Position numbers and translations under genes: made by a program. From Candidatus Kuenenia stuttgartensis (lineage in GTDB: Bacteria > Planctomycetota > Planctomycetia > Planctomycetales > Planctomycetaceae), in assembly GCA_945861865.1 (NCBI GenBank), contig CAMAWN010000022.1, positions 1 through 45,437 of the forward strand: a DNA stretch of 45,437 nt, read 5' to 3'. The notes below the pieces were generated by a model, which was not told the DNA's origin, made no database searches, and worked only from the letters and a program-made list of their open reading frames with translations. This document shows positions 27,820 through 37,261 of this stretch, piece after piece. Position 1 is the stretch's first letter, and every line of letters starts with the position of its first letter.

Positions 27820-30800
27820 CTAAAAATTGGGCTTCGTGGACTTCGAATTCTTGTTCGTTGGCAGAGGGTCCGTTTGCTTCGCAGAGGTTGTGGCGGGACC
27901 AGTGGTCGGTGATGAAGTGGCACGGCTGGGGGATTTTGGCGACGCAATCCAGCGTTCGAAATCGACGCCAAGCGCGGTTTGATTCGGTCCCGCACTGGCT
28001 GCGGGGCAGTTGTTTAACAGCCGAAAGTCTCGCGGTCCCACTTTGGAGCGGTGCGGCAGTTTGGCGGCGAGTCGGACATCGCCGTTGCCCGACAACGAGT
28101 TCTTCACGGCGGCGTCACCCCATTGTTTGTGCCAGTGACTCTCGAACGATTGTGGTCCGGCGGCTGAAGTGTCGGCGGCTCGAATGAACTGCGTCCACGG
28201 AGCGGTGTAGCCGTTGCCATGATCCCACCACACGATCTGCTGATTATTCAGCACGAAATCACGAACCGAGAGCAACACCGGCGAAGTCTTCTCGCCGGAC
28301 AACTCGGTCAGCGAGAGCAGCACCGAGTGTTGCATGAAAATATGGAGCGGCCGAGTCGTCTTTTCGGCTTCCTTCGTTCCTCGAACTTGGAACAAGAACT
28401 TGCCGCCGGCTCCGAAGGTACACCAGCGGGCATCGAGCGTCCCGCCGATTTTCGAACTGAAGCCTTGCACGCTCAAATCGAACAGATCGCCGACCGAAGC
28501 GAACAGACTGTTTCGCAGCAGCAACGTGCGCTGGCGAAGATCAGCGTCCAGCAACTTGCCGCTGGTGAGCAGCACACTGTCGGTGATGACTCCGGAACAA
28601 CGTTCGGCGGGATTCGCGAGTTCTCCCGGTTCGGCGTTGGATCGCTTCCAACGGATCAGTCCGCGGAAGCCACTGGTCCCTTCCAGCATTTGGCCGATGA
28701 CTTGGCAGCGTCGCAAGGCGAAACTGCCGTCATGCACACTGAGGAAATGGCCCGGCATCTGCAAACTGGAACCGTTCGGGAATTGGAATTGTCCATCGAC
28801 CAGTTCCAGCGATCCGTCTTCGACGATAAACATCGCCTCGTCCTCTTTCATCTTGTTCGACTTGCGAGGTTCGAGGACCAGCGGTGCCTCACCGGTGTGC
28901 TGAAATTCGATGCGCAAGGATTTGTGCTTCACTTCGACCGGAGTCATTCCTGACTTGCCCTGTCCGCGGACGACGACCAGCGTGCCGCTCGGCCAATCGT
29001 CGGTGCCCAGCACTTTGCCCAAGTCTTGCGTGTTGGCATCGACTTCGATGCGGCGATTGACGGCGAATGGCTCGATGCCCGTGATCGGGTACGCGGCTCG
29101 GTCCATCAGCGCCTCAGCTCGCGCATACGTCAGCTCGGTCGGGGCCGCGAAGTCGTTGACCGGGCAGCCGGGAGATTGGCCGTCGGTCCCTTTCAAGCCG
29201 AGTTCGTTCGGCAGACCAAGTCCGTTCGGCGACAACGAGATGAAGTCGGTCGGTGGCGTCTCCGGCCAATTCGCCGCTGAAAATTGTGAGAGTTCCAGCG
29301 ACGACTGATTGCGCCAAACGCCTTTCCATGCGGCACCATCGCGCACGGCTTGCGTCACTCCCGGTTCTTCCAGAATCAACTTCTGCCAACCACAAACTGC
29401 CGAGGATTCGATCTGCCATTTGAGACTGGCATACGGACTCTGATCGTTGCTGGGGAGTCCGCCGAAGGCGGATTGCCAGCCGGGCAACGCGAGCAACACC
29501 GGCACGGCTTGCGGTGCATTCACGCCCGCGAAGACCGAGTTGACGATCACGACTTCCGTGGCGGGCGGTTTGGCAACGTCCGCGCCGGGAGCGATCTCAA
29601 ACGCGGTGCCGGTGGACAACACGCTGCACGACAAGAATTTCAGACTGCGTGCCGCACCCGACCCCAAACCTTTCGTGGCAGGGTTGGTCGCCGGCTTGAG
29701 TGACTTCGGTCCCGATGGGTTCTTGGCTTCTTCGCCGGCAGGCCGAGTTGACACGCCACCAACTTTTCCGCCCGCCACGGCAGGCTTGCCCGCAGGAGTT
29801 TCGACTTCGGGAAGCTCGTGATTCGTCAGACTGAGCACCGGCGCGGCACCGGTCGTGAAGACACAGCGGCTGGCGAAAAAATCGGTCTGCGTCTGATCGA
29901 CATGAAATGCACCGAGCGCCATGCCACTTACAACCGACTCGCGTGCGAAGATTCTTGCTCGCGACGATTGCTGCGGATCCGAACGAGTGACTCTCCCGCC
30001 AACCCCAAACGCAAACGTCTTGCCAGCACGACTGCCGAGCATCCGGATGTCACAACGCACAACCGCCAGGTCTCCGGATTGCACGGTCACAAACGTCAGC
30101 AGATCGTTGTTCGCGAACTGCCGTGGATCGACGTAAATTTGCAATCCTTCCAGCGAGAGTGCGCCGTTGGTCACGTGCAGCAGCGAGTCGTAGGGTTGAT
30201 CCGGCTCGGCCAAGAGCACCAAGACCGGTACGCGGCCGAGCGCCGCGCGAATCACGACCGTGGCACGATTCTTCACTTGCGTGGGATTGAGGAAGTACGG
30301 CCCGTCGGTGACGAGTTCAATGATGCCGCCGGCCTCGGGAAGTTCTTTGAGCGCTTGTTCGAGCGTCGGCACTTGTTCAAAGCCGCTCGGCCCACCGCCA
30401 ACAGCGATGGTCTTGAGACCGGCCGGAGCGGGCGACCCGTCTGCGGTGATCCATTCAGGAATGTGTTTGACCTCACCTTCGCGACCCAGCGGCGCGAGCG
30501 GCGAAAAGTACAACGCACCAGCCGCCGACGCAGCTACGGTGGGGCCGTCTTTCTTCGCGAGATTCGTCGAACCATCGATCGTCGTGACCGCCGCTGGCCC
30601 TTTCTGAGTCCCGCCACTGGACGCCTTGGGCCCTTTCTTTTCGCCACCAGTTTCGGGGGCGACGGTCGTGTTCGAGCCACTGGCAGCGGCGATCTCGTTG
30701 CCACGATGAAACGGATCACCACTCGAAACCGTGATCGTGCCGACCGAGTTGCCGTACAGCGAAATGATGTAGCCCAGAATTCCAATCACCGCGATGACGG

Positions 30801-32028
30801 CCGCTCCGATGCCCAACGACTTCAACGCTCCGAGATTGATCCCGCCGCCGGTCGGCGCGGCGTTCGCGAGCGGTTTGTGAACCGGCAGTTCCATCGTCGC
30901 TGCGGCGGCAAGTTGTTTGGCTTCTTTCGCGGCCGGCTTTTTGTACGACGCCTTCGGCTCGTTGACCGCGTCGTCGTCATCGTCGTCCTCTTCCGCCAGC
31001 GCGGCGAGATCCTTCAGCGACGTCACTCCACGCGTGAGGTTCTCGTTGTCCAAGTCCTCCAACAACTCGGCAGAAGTCTGATAGCGATCCTCCGGCTTGA
31101 TCGCCAGCAGCCGCTTGATCATCACGGAGATGTTCTCGGAGACGGATTCGTTCTCGTCTCGCACGTCCGGCCGAGCACCGCCGGAATGAGCATTCAGCTT
31201 GTTGAGCATGCTCCCTTCGGGGAACGGCGGATGCCCAGTCAGCAGGTGAAACCAAGTCGCTCCCAGCGAGTACAGATCGCTGCGAATGTCCGCCGCCTTG
31301 CTGTTGCGAGCTTGCTCCGGCGACATGTAATCGACGGTGCCGACCGTGGTGCCGGCGCGGGTGATGTTGGTCTCCAGGGTTTCATCGACCGAACGGGCCA
31401 AGCCCATGTCCGCAAGCTTCACCAATCCATTTTTGGCGATCAGCAAGTTGGACGGCTTGATGTCGCGGTGGACAATTTTTTGCTTGTGAGCGTGCTGCAA
31501 CGCCAGCGCGGTTTGCCGGATGATGTCCATCGCCCGCTTGGCCGGCATCGGTCCCCGTTTGGCGACGACAGAGTACGCATCGGTCCCGTCGATGAACTCC
31601 AAAGCGATGTACAAATACCCGTCCGCTTCGCCGGCATCGTGGATCGCGACGATGTTGTCATGCTTGAGCGCCGCAGCCGCTTGCGCCTCCGCCTTGAAGC
31701 GTTTGACGAGCGTGGGATTCTCGGCCTTTTCTTTCGCCAGAACTTTCAGCGCGACTTGCCGCCGAAGTTGCGTGTCGGTGGCGAGGAAAACCGTCCCCAT
31801 GCCTCCCTGGCCGAGCTTCTTGATGATCGTGTACCGGCCGAGTTGCTTGAGCGTGTCCAGCCCGTGACCTTTGGTCGGGTTGCTCTTGCCGGCCGTATCG
31901 GCGGGCTTCGCGGTGTTCACCGCCGTCGGCTTCACCACGTTCGCAACGGACGGCTTGACCACACCACCCGGTTTGGGCGGCGGGTCCCGAGGCTCGGACT
32001 TGCCGGACCCAGCCACATTCGCAGCCAT
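27820..32028 (-). CDS. Receptor-like Ser/Thr kinase with large extracytoplasmic beta-helix-like region
   Basis: The 1402-residue protein has a Hanks-type kinase domain at about residues 66-330. It shows the Gly-rich loop LGQGGMGTVF, Lys 95, HRDIKPSN (187-194), DMG in place of DFG (207-209) and an activation loop GTVDYMSPEQA. An Asp/Glu tract follows (about 347-353), then one membrane segment (about 404-424). The remaining roughly 970 residues should be outside the cytoplasm. They contain repeats such as LSLEGLQIYVD, LAVVRCDIRML, LELVDGQFQFPNG and FALRRCQVIGQM, typical of right-handed parallel beta-helix rungs. The ligand is unknown. The ATG at 32028 has a GAGGTG site. It heads an operon with the ABC ATPase and transglutaminase-like genes. 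Confidence 0.9.
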   Translation of the reverse strand: MAANVAGSGKSEPRDPPPKPGGVVKPSVANVVKPTAVNTAKPADTAGKSNPTKGHGLDTLKQLGRYTIIKKLGQGGMGTVFLATDTQLRRQVALKVLAKEKAENPTLVKRFKAEAQAAAALKHDNIVAIHDAGEADGYLYIALEFIDGTDAYSVVAKRGPMPAKRAMDIIRQTALALQHAHKQKIVHRDIKPSNLLIAKNGLVKLADMGLARSVDETLETNITRAGTTVGTVDYMSPEQARNSKAADIRSDLYSLGATWFHLLTGHPPFPEGSMLNKLNAHSGGARPDVRDENESVSENISVMIKRLLAIKPEDRYQTSAELLEDLDNENLTRGVTSLKDLAALAEEDDDDDDAVNEPKASYKKPAAKEAKQLAAAATMELPVHKPLANAAPTGGGINLGALKSLGIGAAVIAVIGILGYIISLYGNSVGTITVSSGDPFHRGNEIAAASGSNTTVAPETGGEKKGPKASSGGTQKGPAAVTTIDGSTNLAKKDGPTVAASAAGALYFSPLAPLGREGEVKHIPEWITADGSPAPAGLKTIAVGGGPSGFEQVPTLEQALKELPEAGGIIELVTDGPYFLNPTQVKNRATVVIRAALGRVPVLVLLAEPDQPYDSLLHVTNGALSLEGLQIYVDPRQFANNDLLTFVTVQSGDLAVVRCDIRMLGSRAGKTFAFGVGGRVTRSDPQQSSRARIFARESVVSGMALGAFHVDQTQTDFFASRCVFTTGAAPVLSLTNHELPEVETPAGKPAVAGGKVGGVSTRPAGEEAKNPSGPKSLKPATNPATKGLGSGAARSLKFLSCSVLSTGTAFEIAPGADVAKPPATEVVIVNSVFAGVNAPQAVPVLLALPGWQSAFGGLPSNDQSPYASLKWQIESSAVCGWQKLILEEPGVTQAVRDGAAWKGVWRNQSSLELSQFSAANWPETPPTDFISLSPNGLGLPNELGLKGTDGQSPGCPVNDFAAPTELTYARAEALMDRAAYPITGIEPFAVNRRIEVDANTQDLGKVLGTDDWPSGTLVVVRGQGKSGMTPVEVKHKSLRIEFQHTGEAPLVLEPRKSNKMKEDEAMFIVEDGSLELVDGQFQFPNGSSLQMPGHFLSVHDGSFALRRCQVIGQMLEGTSGFRGLIRWKRSNAEPGELANPAERCSGVITDSVLLTSGKLLDADLRQRTLLLRNSLFASVGDLFDLSVQGFSSKIGGTLDARWCTFGAGGKFLFQVRGTKEAEKTTRPLHIFMQHSVLLSLTELSGEKTSPVLLSVRDFVLNNQQIVWWDHGNGYTAPWTQFIRAADTSAAGPQSFESHWHKQWGDAAVKNSLSGNGDVRLAAKLPHRSKVGPRDFRLLNNCPAASAGPNQTALGVDFERWIASPKSPSRATSSPTTGPATTSAKQTDPLPTNKNSKSTKPNF

Positions 32029-32437
32029 CGATCACCTCGGAACAAGAACAAGAAACAGATCATCAAGAAAAATGCCGTTGCTCGACGGACGGGAGTTTAG
32101 CTTGGTTCCGACGATTTGCCACAACGACCACGCGGAGGGCATCGCGGTTCACCGTGGACCGAACACCGCATTGCAGTGGCGCAATGCGCGAATGAGCGTG
32201 TCCCACCCTCATTCGGCAATTCTTCAACCTGTGGAAGATGCGCCGACCTACCAGCACGACGCGCGAGCGAGTGGTCGTCCGCGAATGAACACTCGCTCGC
32301 GCGTCGTGCTAATTTTGTTGTCATGCGACATTCTTCGCAATCCGGTGAATCGGCCGGGATGGAATTCACCATCAGCCTGGCCGTCTTCGAGATCGACCTG
32401 CATGTTCCATGCGGTGCAATCGTCCAGCCGGTGCGAG
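32029..32437. other. Intergenic region with hairpin repeat
   Basis: No gene is recognised in these 409 bases between the amidase stop and the kinase start, both on the minus strand. It holds the perfect 21-base-pair hairpin at 32253-32310 and a small GCATTG/CAATGC hairpin near 32170. Open frames across it look like translated repeat. Confidence 0.6.
32253..32310. repeat. Perfect 21-bp hairpin repeat
   Basis: The arms 32253-32273 and 32290-32310 are perfect reverse complements, starting AGCACGACGCGCGAG, with a 16-base loop. Translated, the unit gives LARRASEW / HSLARRA-like phrases, which I recall from many planctomycete hypothetical proteins. It may act as a transcription terminator or be a mobile palindrome. 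Confidence 0.85.
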
Positions 32438-33808
32438 CTACATTACGGGATGTCGGCAATGCCAATCGGTTTGCTGCTGGTAGGACTGCGCAATCGCGAG
32501 CAGGCGGCCTTCGGAGAATGCTCGGCCGACGAGTTGCAAGCCGGTGGGCAAGTCCTCCTCGCCGAAGCCGTTCGGGATTGAGAGGGCGGGGATGCCAGCA
32601 GCGTTGCCAGCTCCGCCGATTTGTGAACCGGACAGGCCCTTGCGGTACTCGTCCCAAGGACGGTCGATCGGGTACGCGACGCTCGGCAATGTCGGACTGA
32701 CGACTGCGTCGAAAGGAATCAGCGCGGTGTCCACTTCACGCTGCATGATCGCTCGAATGCGTTGCGCGTTGATGTAGTCCTTGGCCGGGATCGTCAGTGC
32801 CGAGTACAGCCCCCAGCGATCTTCGTCGGCGGTCATCTCCCAAACTTTGCCGTTCTTCGCGAGGTCTTCAAACGTGGCAGCTATCTCGCACGAGATGATC
32901 AGCGAATTGACCGATCCGTATGGCAAGTCCGGCAATTTGAACTCGCTGAGTGTCGCGAAGCGTTCGAGCACTTTCAGCGACGCCTCGAAGTTCGCTTTGA
33001 CCTCCGGCTGCACTTTCGTGACGGCATCGCTGAGCACTCCAATGCGAAACGGACATTGAGCTGGCGACGCGACGTGCGATTGAGCCGACGATTCTTGAAC
33101 GGCGTTGAGAATGAATCCGCAGTCCTGAGCCGTCCGAGCCAGCGGGCCGAGCTTGTCCATCGTCCAAGTCAAAGCCATCGCGCCTTTGCGGCTGATGAGG
33201 TCGTATGTCGGACGCAGTCCGGTGACTCCGCAATTGCCGGCGGGAGTCATGATTGACCCCCACGTTTCGGTGCCGATGGAAAACGGGACGAGGCCGGCTG
33301 CAACGGCCGCTCCCGAACCGCTCGACGAACCGCCGGCCCAACGCTTGAGATTCCACGGGTTCAGTCCCGGCCCAGTGAACGTCGCGTTGGCTTGCCGATA
33401 ACCCAGCCCGCCGGCGATCTCGACCATCGCCAACTTCGCGGCCAGCACCGCTCCGGCCTCGCGAAGTTTCGTGATGACGGCCGCGTCTTCGTCAAACATC
33501 TGCTCTTTGAACGGAGCCGCTCCCCAGGTTGTTGGAATGCCCTTCGTCGCGAGCAGGTCTTTCGCGCCGTACGGAATGCCGTGCAGCGGACCTCGAGAAC
33601 AACCGGCGCAAAGTTCGGTGTCCGCTTGCTGAGCCTCGGCGAGTGCTCGCTCGCGAGTCACCGTCACGACGGCGTTGAGTTTCGGACCGAGACGCTCCAG
33701 ACGATCGAGAAAAAAACGCGTCAGCTCGATCGACGTGAACTCGCGCGCCCGCAGCCGCTGGCCAAGGTCAAAGACCGTTGCGAACGCCAATGATTCGGGA
33801 ACCGGCAT
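32438..33808 (-). CDS. Amidase-signature enzyme
   Basis: The 456-residue hydrolase belongs to the amidase signature family. The catalytic Ser-cisSer-Lys triad is visible: Lys 83 in GIPYGAKD, the cis-Ser in GGSSSGSG (about 161) and the nucleophile Ser 185 in GTETWGSI. Text such as TGLRPTYDLISRKGAMALTWTMDKLGPLART matches the group of planctomycete and proteobacterial amidases annotated loosely as GatA-like. True GatA would be accompanied by gatB/gatC, which are absent, so a stand-alone amidase acting on an unknown amide is more likely. The start at 33808 is the only good one. A small hairpin repeat region lies downstream. Confidence 0.85.
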   Translation of the reverse strand: MPVPESLAFATVFDLGQRLRAREFTSIELTRFFLDRLERLGPKLNAVVTVTRERALAEAQQADTELCAGCSRGPLHGIPYGAKDLLATKGIPTTWGAAPFKEQMFDEDAAVITKLREAGAVLAAKLAMVEIAGGLGYRQANATFTGPGLNPWNLKRWAGGSSSGSGAAVAAGLVPFSIGTETWGSIMTPAGNCGVTGLRPTYDLISRKGAMALTWTMDKLGPLARTAQDCGFILNAVQESSAQSHVASPAQCPFRIGVLSDAVTKVQPEVKANFEASLKVLERFATLSEFKLPDLPYGSVNSLIISCEIAATFEDLAKNGKVWEMTADEDRWGLYSALTIPAKDYINAQRIRAIMQREVDTALIPFDAVVSPTLPSVAYPIDRPWDEYRKGLSGSQIGGAGNAAGIPALSIPNGFGEEDLPTGLQLVGRAFSEGRLLAIAQSYQQQTDWHCRHPVM

Positions 33809-34127
33809 AACGATGGTTTCCGTGCTGTGTGGTGAAATTGATCGGGCGAGCGAATGTCGCCGAATGACTGCGGTCTATGGATTCCCCTGTGCCGGAGCAA
33901 CCGTGGGAAGGGTCTCGAACTCGGAGAAGTTACCACGGCATGGGCGTTGTCGATTGTGAGTCGACGCTGCGGTCTTTCGTCACTCAGGACATGGAGGGCT
34001 GCGTCGAGCCGCAGCCGACGCTTGTCATCGTTCGCGAGGCTGGTCACGCTATCGCCCCTGTTGGATCTCGCTATTCGATTTGACTGCCGCCTGAAGGCGG
34101 AATACGAACCTCTCGAAAGGAACCACC
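33809..34127. other. Divergent intergenic region
   Basis: No gene is recognised in these 319 bases between the amidase (minus) and DUF1080 (plus) genes, so it should hold both promoters. A short palindrome CCGCCT-GA-AGGCGG lies at about 34087-34100, just before the DUF1080 ribosome site; it may be a repeat or a leader hairpin. Confidence 0.45.
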
Positions 34128-35498
34128 ATGAGACGCTCGGTTGGATTGTTCGCTTGGGCATTGCTTGGGATGACGACGATCGCGGGTGCGGCGGACGCTC
34201 CGAAAGGGATCACGAACCTGCCGCTGATTTTCTCGGACGACTTCGAGTCCGGCAGTTCCTCGAATTGGATCGCGACCGATCCGGCCGCTTGGAAGATTGA
34301 GAAGACGGACAAAGGCAACGTCCTGAGCCAGTTCGGCAAGAGCAACACCAAGACTCCAGTTCGTTCGCCGTTCAATCGGGCGATGATCAAGGACGTGACG
34401 GTCAGCGATTTCGTCTTGGACGTGAAGCTGCAATCGACGATCAAGGATTACGGGCATCGCGACATGTGCCTGTTCTTCGGCTGCCAGGATGCGGCACATC
34501 TTTACTATGTGCATCTCGGCAAGCAGACCGACGACCACGCCAATCAGATCTTCATCGTCAACAACGCCGACCGCAAGAAAATCTCAGCCAAGACCAGCAG
34601 CGGCACGAATTGGACCGACAACTGGCATCACGCTCGGCTGACGCGCGATGTGAAGGGCGGCTCGATCAAAGTCTTCTTTGACAACATGACCGAACCAGTC
34701 ATGGAAGCGACCGACACGACGTTCGCCTGGGGCCAAGTCGGAGTGGGCACGTTCGACGACACCGGGAACTTCGACAATGTTTTCCTGTTCGGCACGAAGG
34801 TCGAGCCGAAAGAAGTCGCCGTTGCGGATCAGCAGGCTCAGCCCGTTGGCAAGAAGGCCGCTCCGGACAACACACCGCCGGAAGGATTCACTGCGCTCTT
34901 CAACGGCAAAGACCTGACGGGCTGGCAAGGACTCGTCAGGGACATTCATAAGCGGAAGTCGATGACCGCCGAACAAATCGCGGCCGAACAAGTCAAAGCC
35001 GACGAGAGCGCAAAGGCTCACTGGCGCGCCGAGAACGGAGTGCTCGTCTTCGACGGCAAAGGCCAGAGCCTCTGCTCTGTGAAGGACTACGCGGACTTCG
35101 AACTCTATTGCGATTGGAAGATCGAGCCGAAAGGAGACAGCGGCATCTACGTTCGCGGCACGCCTCAAATCCAAATCTGGGATCCCAGCGACGAGGCTCA
35201 ACTGAGGAACGGAGCCGACAAAGGTTCCGGCAGTTTGTGGAACAACGCCAAGAACCCACGCTTCCCGGACGTGAAGGCCGACAACCCCATCGGCCAATGG
35301 AACACGTTCTTCATCCGCATGGTTGGCGACAAGGTGACGATCACGCTCAACGGCAAAACGGTCGTCAACAACGTCACTCTGGAGAATTACTGGGAGCGCG
35401 ACAAACCGTGTTACGAGGCCGGCCCGATCGAACTGCAAAACCACGGCAACACGTTGTATTTCAAGAACATTTACGTGCGTGAGCTGCCGAAGAAGTAG
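34128..35498 (+). CDS. Exported two-module DUF1080 (3-keto-disaccharide hydrolase-like) protein
   Basis: The 456-residue product has a signal peptide (about residues 1-22, ending GAADA). A first concanavalin/LamG-like module (about 30-225) carries SDDFESGSSSNW, GHRDMCLFFGCQDAAHLYYVHLG and the closing FDNVFLFG. After a short linker, a DUF1080 module (about 245-456) has GFTALFNGKDLTGWQG, KDYADFELYCDWKIEPKGDSGIYVRG, GQWNTFFIRMVGDKVTITLNGK and a C-terminal IELQNHGNTLYFKNIYVRE. DUF1080 proteins are abundant in planctomycetes and some hydrolyse 3-keto-glycosides. The ATG at 34128 has GAAAGGA upstream. It is transcribed alone and ends at a strong terminator. Confidence 0.9.
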   Translation: MRRSVGLFAWALLGMTTIAGAADAPKGITNLPLIFSDDFESGSSSNWIATDPAAWKIEKTDKGNVLSQFGKSNTKTPVRSPFNRAMIKDVTVSDFVLDVKLQSTIKDYGHRDMCLFFGCQDAAHLYYVHLGKQTDDHANQIFIVNNADRKKISAKTSSGTNWTDNWHHARLTRDVKGGSIKVFFDNMTEPVMEATDTTFAWGQVGVGTFDDTGNFDNVFLFGTKVEPKEVAVADQQAQPVGKKAAPDNTPPEGFTALFNGKDLTGWQGLVRDIHKRKSMTAEQIAAEQVKADESAKAHWRAENGVLVFDGKGQSLCSVKDYADFELYCDWKIEPKGDSGIYVRGTPQIQIWDPSDEAQLRNGADKGSGSLWNNAKNPRFPDVKADNPIGQWNTFFIRMVGDKVTITLNGKTVVNNVTLENYWERDKPCYEAGPIELQNHGNTLYFKNIYVRELPKK

Positions 35499-35505
35499 CA
35501 GTTCC

Positions 35506-35530
35506 GTGGGGCAGGTTTTCAACCTGCCAC
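35506..35530. repeat. Single copy of the GGCAGGTT palindromic repeat
   Basis: The unit begins GTGGGGCAGGTTTTCAACCT and continues to GCCAC. It matches the reverse complement of the right arm in the TolC-type gene (4989-5011) over the shared 23 bases. Here it is intergenic, seven bases after the DUF1080 stop codon. Confidence 0.85.
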
Positions 35531-35544
35531 ACGAAAACGAAAAT

Positions 35545-35570
35545 GCCCGGCTTCCCCTCCGAAGCCGGGC
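35545..35570. terminator. Bidirectional terminator
   Basis: A perfect 10-base-pair GC-rich stem (GCCCGGCTTC with GAAGCCGGGC, loop of six) is followed by CTTTCCT on the plus strand and by ATTTTCG on the minus strand. It can end the DUF1080 transcript and the leftward operon that stops at 35668. Confidence 0.8.
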
Positions 35571-35667
35571 CTTTCCTCATCAGGTCTGCGTCAGCAAATG
35601 GAACGGCTCGCTGACGCACACCCTCTCATCGCATCGTTCGATTCTCGGAAGCTTGTTGACGTCTCGA

Positions 35668-36144
35668 TCACCAGCGATTCTGCAGAGCCTTCGCCGCTTG
35701 ATCGAATACTCGTCCGGGTTCAAATTCACTCGGCGGTTGGGTGGTGATTCGCAGCCAGACTGAGTGGCCTTGAAACAATCCCTCGACTCCCACATGCGGT
35801 CCCAATTGATCGCCATCCGTCATTGTTTGGGCTTGCCAATAGCAACTCTCCACGACATCGAAGGCCGCCATCAAATCTCTCAGATCGACCATGAAGCGTG
35901 AGAACACGCATTGTCCGTCGCGTGCTCCGCCATAAACCTCTGTGCTCGAAACGAAGAGCGTCACTTCCCACTGAGGCGGCGCGACCTCGTCATTTTTGTG
36001 AAAGTGGCAGCCAACAGGCGCTAATGGACTCTGCGAGTGAAACGCTTGCGTCGCCAAGGTGGCGAGATCCCCGAGCCACTTCGGTGGCTGTGGTTCACGA
36101 ATTTCGACGTCGTCGATCTTCGGTTTCAGTTCTTCTCGTGGCAT
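35668..36144 (-). CDS. Hypothetical protein, unknown
   Basis: The 158-residue product shows no family I recognise. It has no signal peptide or membrane segment and looks like a compact mixed alpha/beta protein, with WEVTLFVSSTEVYGGARDGQCVFSRF in the centre and VEGLFQGHSVWLRI near the end. The ATG at 36144 and a GTG at 36150 are both possible; the preceding gene's TGA is only 9 bases upstream of the ATG, so the pair is likely translated together. It appears to be the last gene of a long leftward series that ends at the bidirectional terminator. Confidence 0.5.
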   Translation of the reverse strand: MPREELKPKIDDVEIREPQPPKWLGDLATLATQAFHSQSPLAPVGCHFHKNDEVAPPQWEVTLFVSSTEVYGGARDGQCVFSRFMVDLRDLMAAFDVVESCYWQAQTMTDGDQLGPHVGVEGLFQGHSVWLRITTQPPSEFEPGRVFDQAAKALQNRW

Positions 36145-36153
36145 GGGCACGCT

Positions 36154-36612
36154 TCATTCCGTGACTGAGTCGGTGTGTGACGATTCGACTGGTCCTGTTT
36201 GTGCCTCTCGTAGGATTTCTTCCAAATGCTCCGAGATTGCCGAATTCATCACGCAACGGGGATGCCACTTTCCGAATTTCCTCTTGACCCTTCGCACACA
36301 CGGAAGCATGAGGTCGCTCGGCGGAAGAAATCTTTCCAAGTCTTCTGCAACTCCGGCTTTTCCTGAGTCCTCTAATCTTTGATTTCGTGCGAGAAGGTCG
36401 CATTGGCAGGTCGGAAATACCGATGGTCTTCGTGCCTCGGTTTTCAGAAGTGTTTCCAACCACACGGCGGTCTCGAGAATCCACAATGCTGATACGACCG
36501 GCACCAGCGATGGCCGCGACTTCATCAAGTGAAACGCAATGTTCAAGTTTTGGACGCGAGCGTTTCGGTTTCTGATCACGCTGACAAGCGGCGAGTCATC
36601 CAGCACGCCCAT
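36154..36612 (-). CDS. Uncertain hypothetical protein
   Basis: An open frame of 152 residues lies between the methyltransferase gene and the next hypothetical gene, overlapping the former by 37 bases. The product (beginning MGVLDDSPLVSVIRN) is basic and has no recognised domain. Base composition here is lower in GC than the flanks. A second minus-strand frame over about 36484-36095 is also open and looks no less protein-like (EVAAIAGAGRISIVDSRD), so the true frame, or whether a frameshift joins them, is unclear. Position and lack of other genes support some coding use. Confidence 0.35.
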   Translation of the reverse strand: MGVLDDSPLVSVIRNRNARVQNLNIAFHLMKSRPSLVPVVSALWILETAVWLETLLKTEARRPSVFPTCQCDLLARNQRLEDSGKAGVAEDLERFLPPSDLMLPCVRRVKRKFGKWHPRCVMNSAISEHLEEILREAQTGPVESSHTDSVTE

Positions 36613-37226
36613 CCCAGTGGGCCAGGAATCCCACCTCGCTCCTCGAAGTGGAATTCTCGAATCCATTCGATCTCAAAGAGGTGACCCCAGTCCGAGCGAA
36701 TTTCCGCCTCGGTCACTTTCGGTGGTCCTTGTTGAGCCGGCTCATTCGCGTTGCCGCACAACATCAGCAGTCGAGCATTCGGAGCGGCGAGCCATTCCAC
36801 CGTTTCCAGGAATCCCGCCAAGTTCACGCGCCGAGCACAGTGATAGCAGCCCCGATCAAACAGGAGCGAACACTGTCGTTCAAACTTCGCCGCGGATTCT
36901 CCCAGCGCCGAACGAAGGTTCGACACTCGACACAAGTCCGCAACGGCCAACTGCACAGCAACGCCAGTTTCGACGGCAAACGCGCGGGCACGTTCGATCG
37001 CGACCGCCGAGCAGTCCGTGCCCAAGACATCGAAACCTTGCTGAGCCAGATGCACCACGTTCGTCCCAGCACCACAACCGAGTTCAACCGCTCGGCACTG
37101 GGCGACATGTTCCTCGGCCAAGACGCGGACAAGTTCACGCGAGACGATGCCCGAATTCCACGGCACGTCGCCGCTGAGATATCGCTGGTCCCAATGCGCG
37201 GAGCTGTGTGATTGGCCGGTCATCAT
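36576..37226 (-). CDS. SAM-dependent methyltransferase
   Basis: The 216-residue cytoplasmic class I methyltransferase begins with HWDQRYLSGDVPWNSGIVSREL, a pattern of the thiopurine/UbiE-like small-molecule methyltransferases. Motif I follows as AVELGCGAGTNVVHLA (about residues 45-60), then GFDVLGTDCSAVAIERA and later FDRGCYHCA. The substrate is unknown. The GAGGAGGA ribosome site directly precedes two successive ATGs (37226 and 37223), and the second has better spacing. It follows the membrane protein gene by 35 bases in the same leftward series. Confidence 0.8.
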   Translation of the reverse strand: MMTGQSHSSAHWDQRYLSGDVPWNSGIVSRELVRVLAEEHVAQCRAVELGCGAGTNVVHLAQQGFDVLGTDCSAVAIERARAFAVETGVAVQLAVADLCRVSNLRSALGESAAKFERQCSLLFDRGCYHCARRVNLAGFLETVEWLAAPNARLLMLCGNANEPAQQGPPKVTEAEIRSDWGHLFEIEWIREFHFEERGGIPGPLGWACWMTRRLSA

Positions 37227-37261
37227 TCCTCCTCAGGTCGGATGACTCGCAGTTCACACAC

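Noticed and set aside
30470-30515. SPLAPLGREGEV phrase in the receptor-like kinase as another in-frame repeat
   Set aside because: It resembles phrases coded by dispersed repeats, but I found no palindromic arms in the DNA, so it is not called.
29818-32100. Antisense open frame (760 codons) across the receptor-like kinase
   Set aside because: Arg-rich translation without domains; the minus-strand kinase is unmistakable.
32438-33808. GTETWGSI in the amidase as a broken catalytic site
   Set aside because: The usual GTDTGGSIR motif differs, but the nucleophile Ser is kept and such variants occur in a known amidase subgroup.
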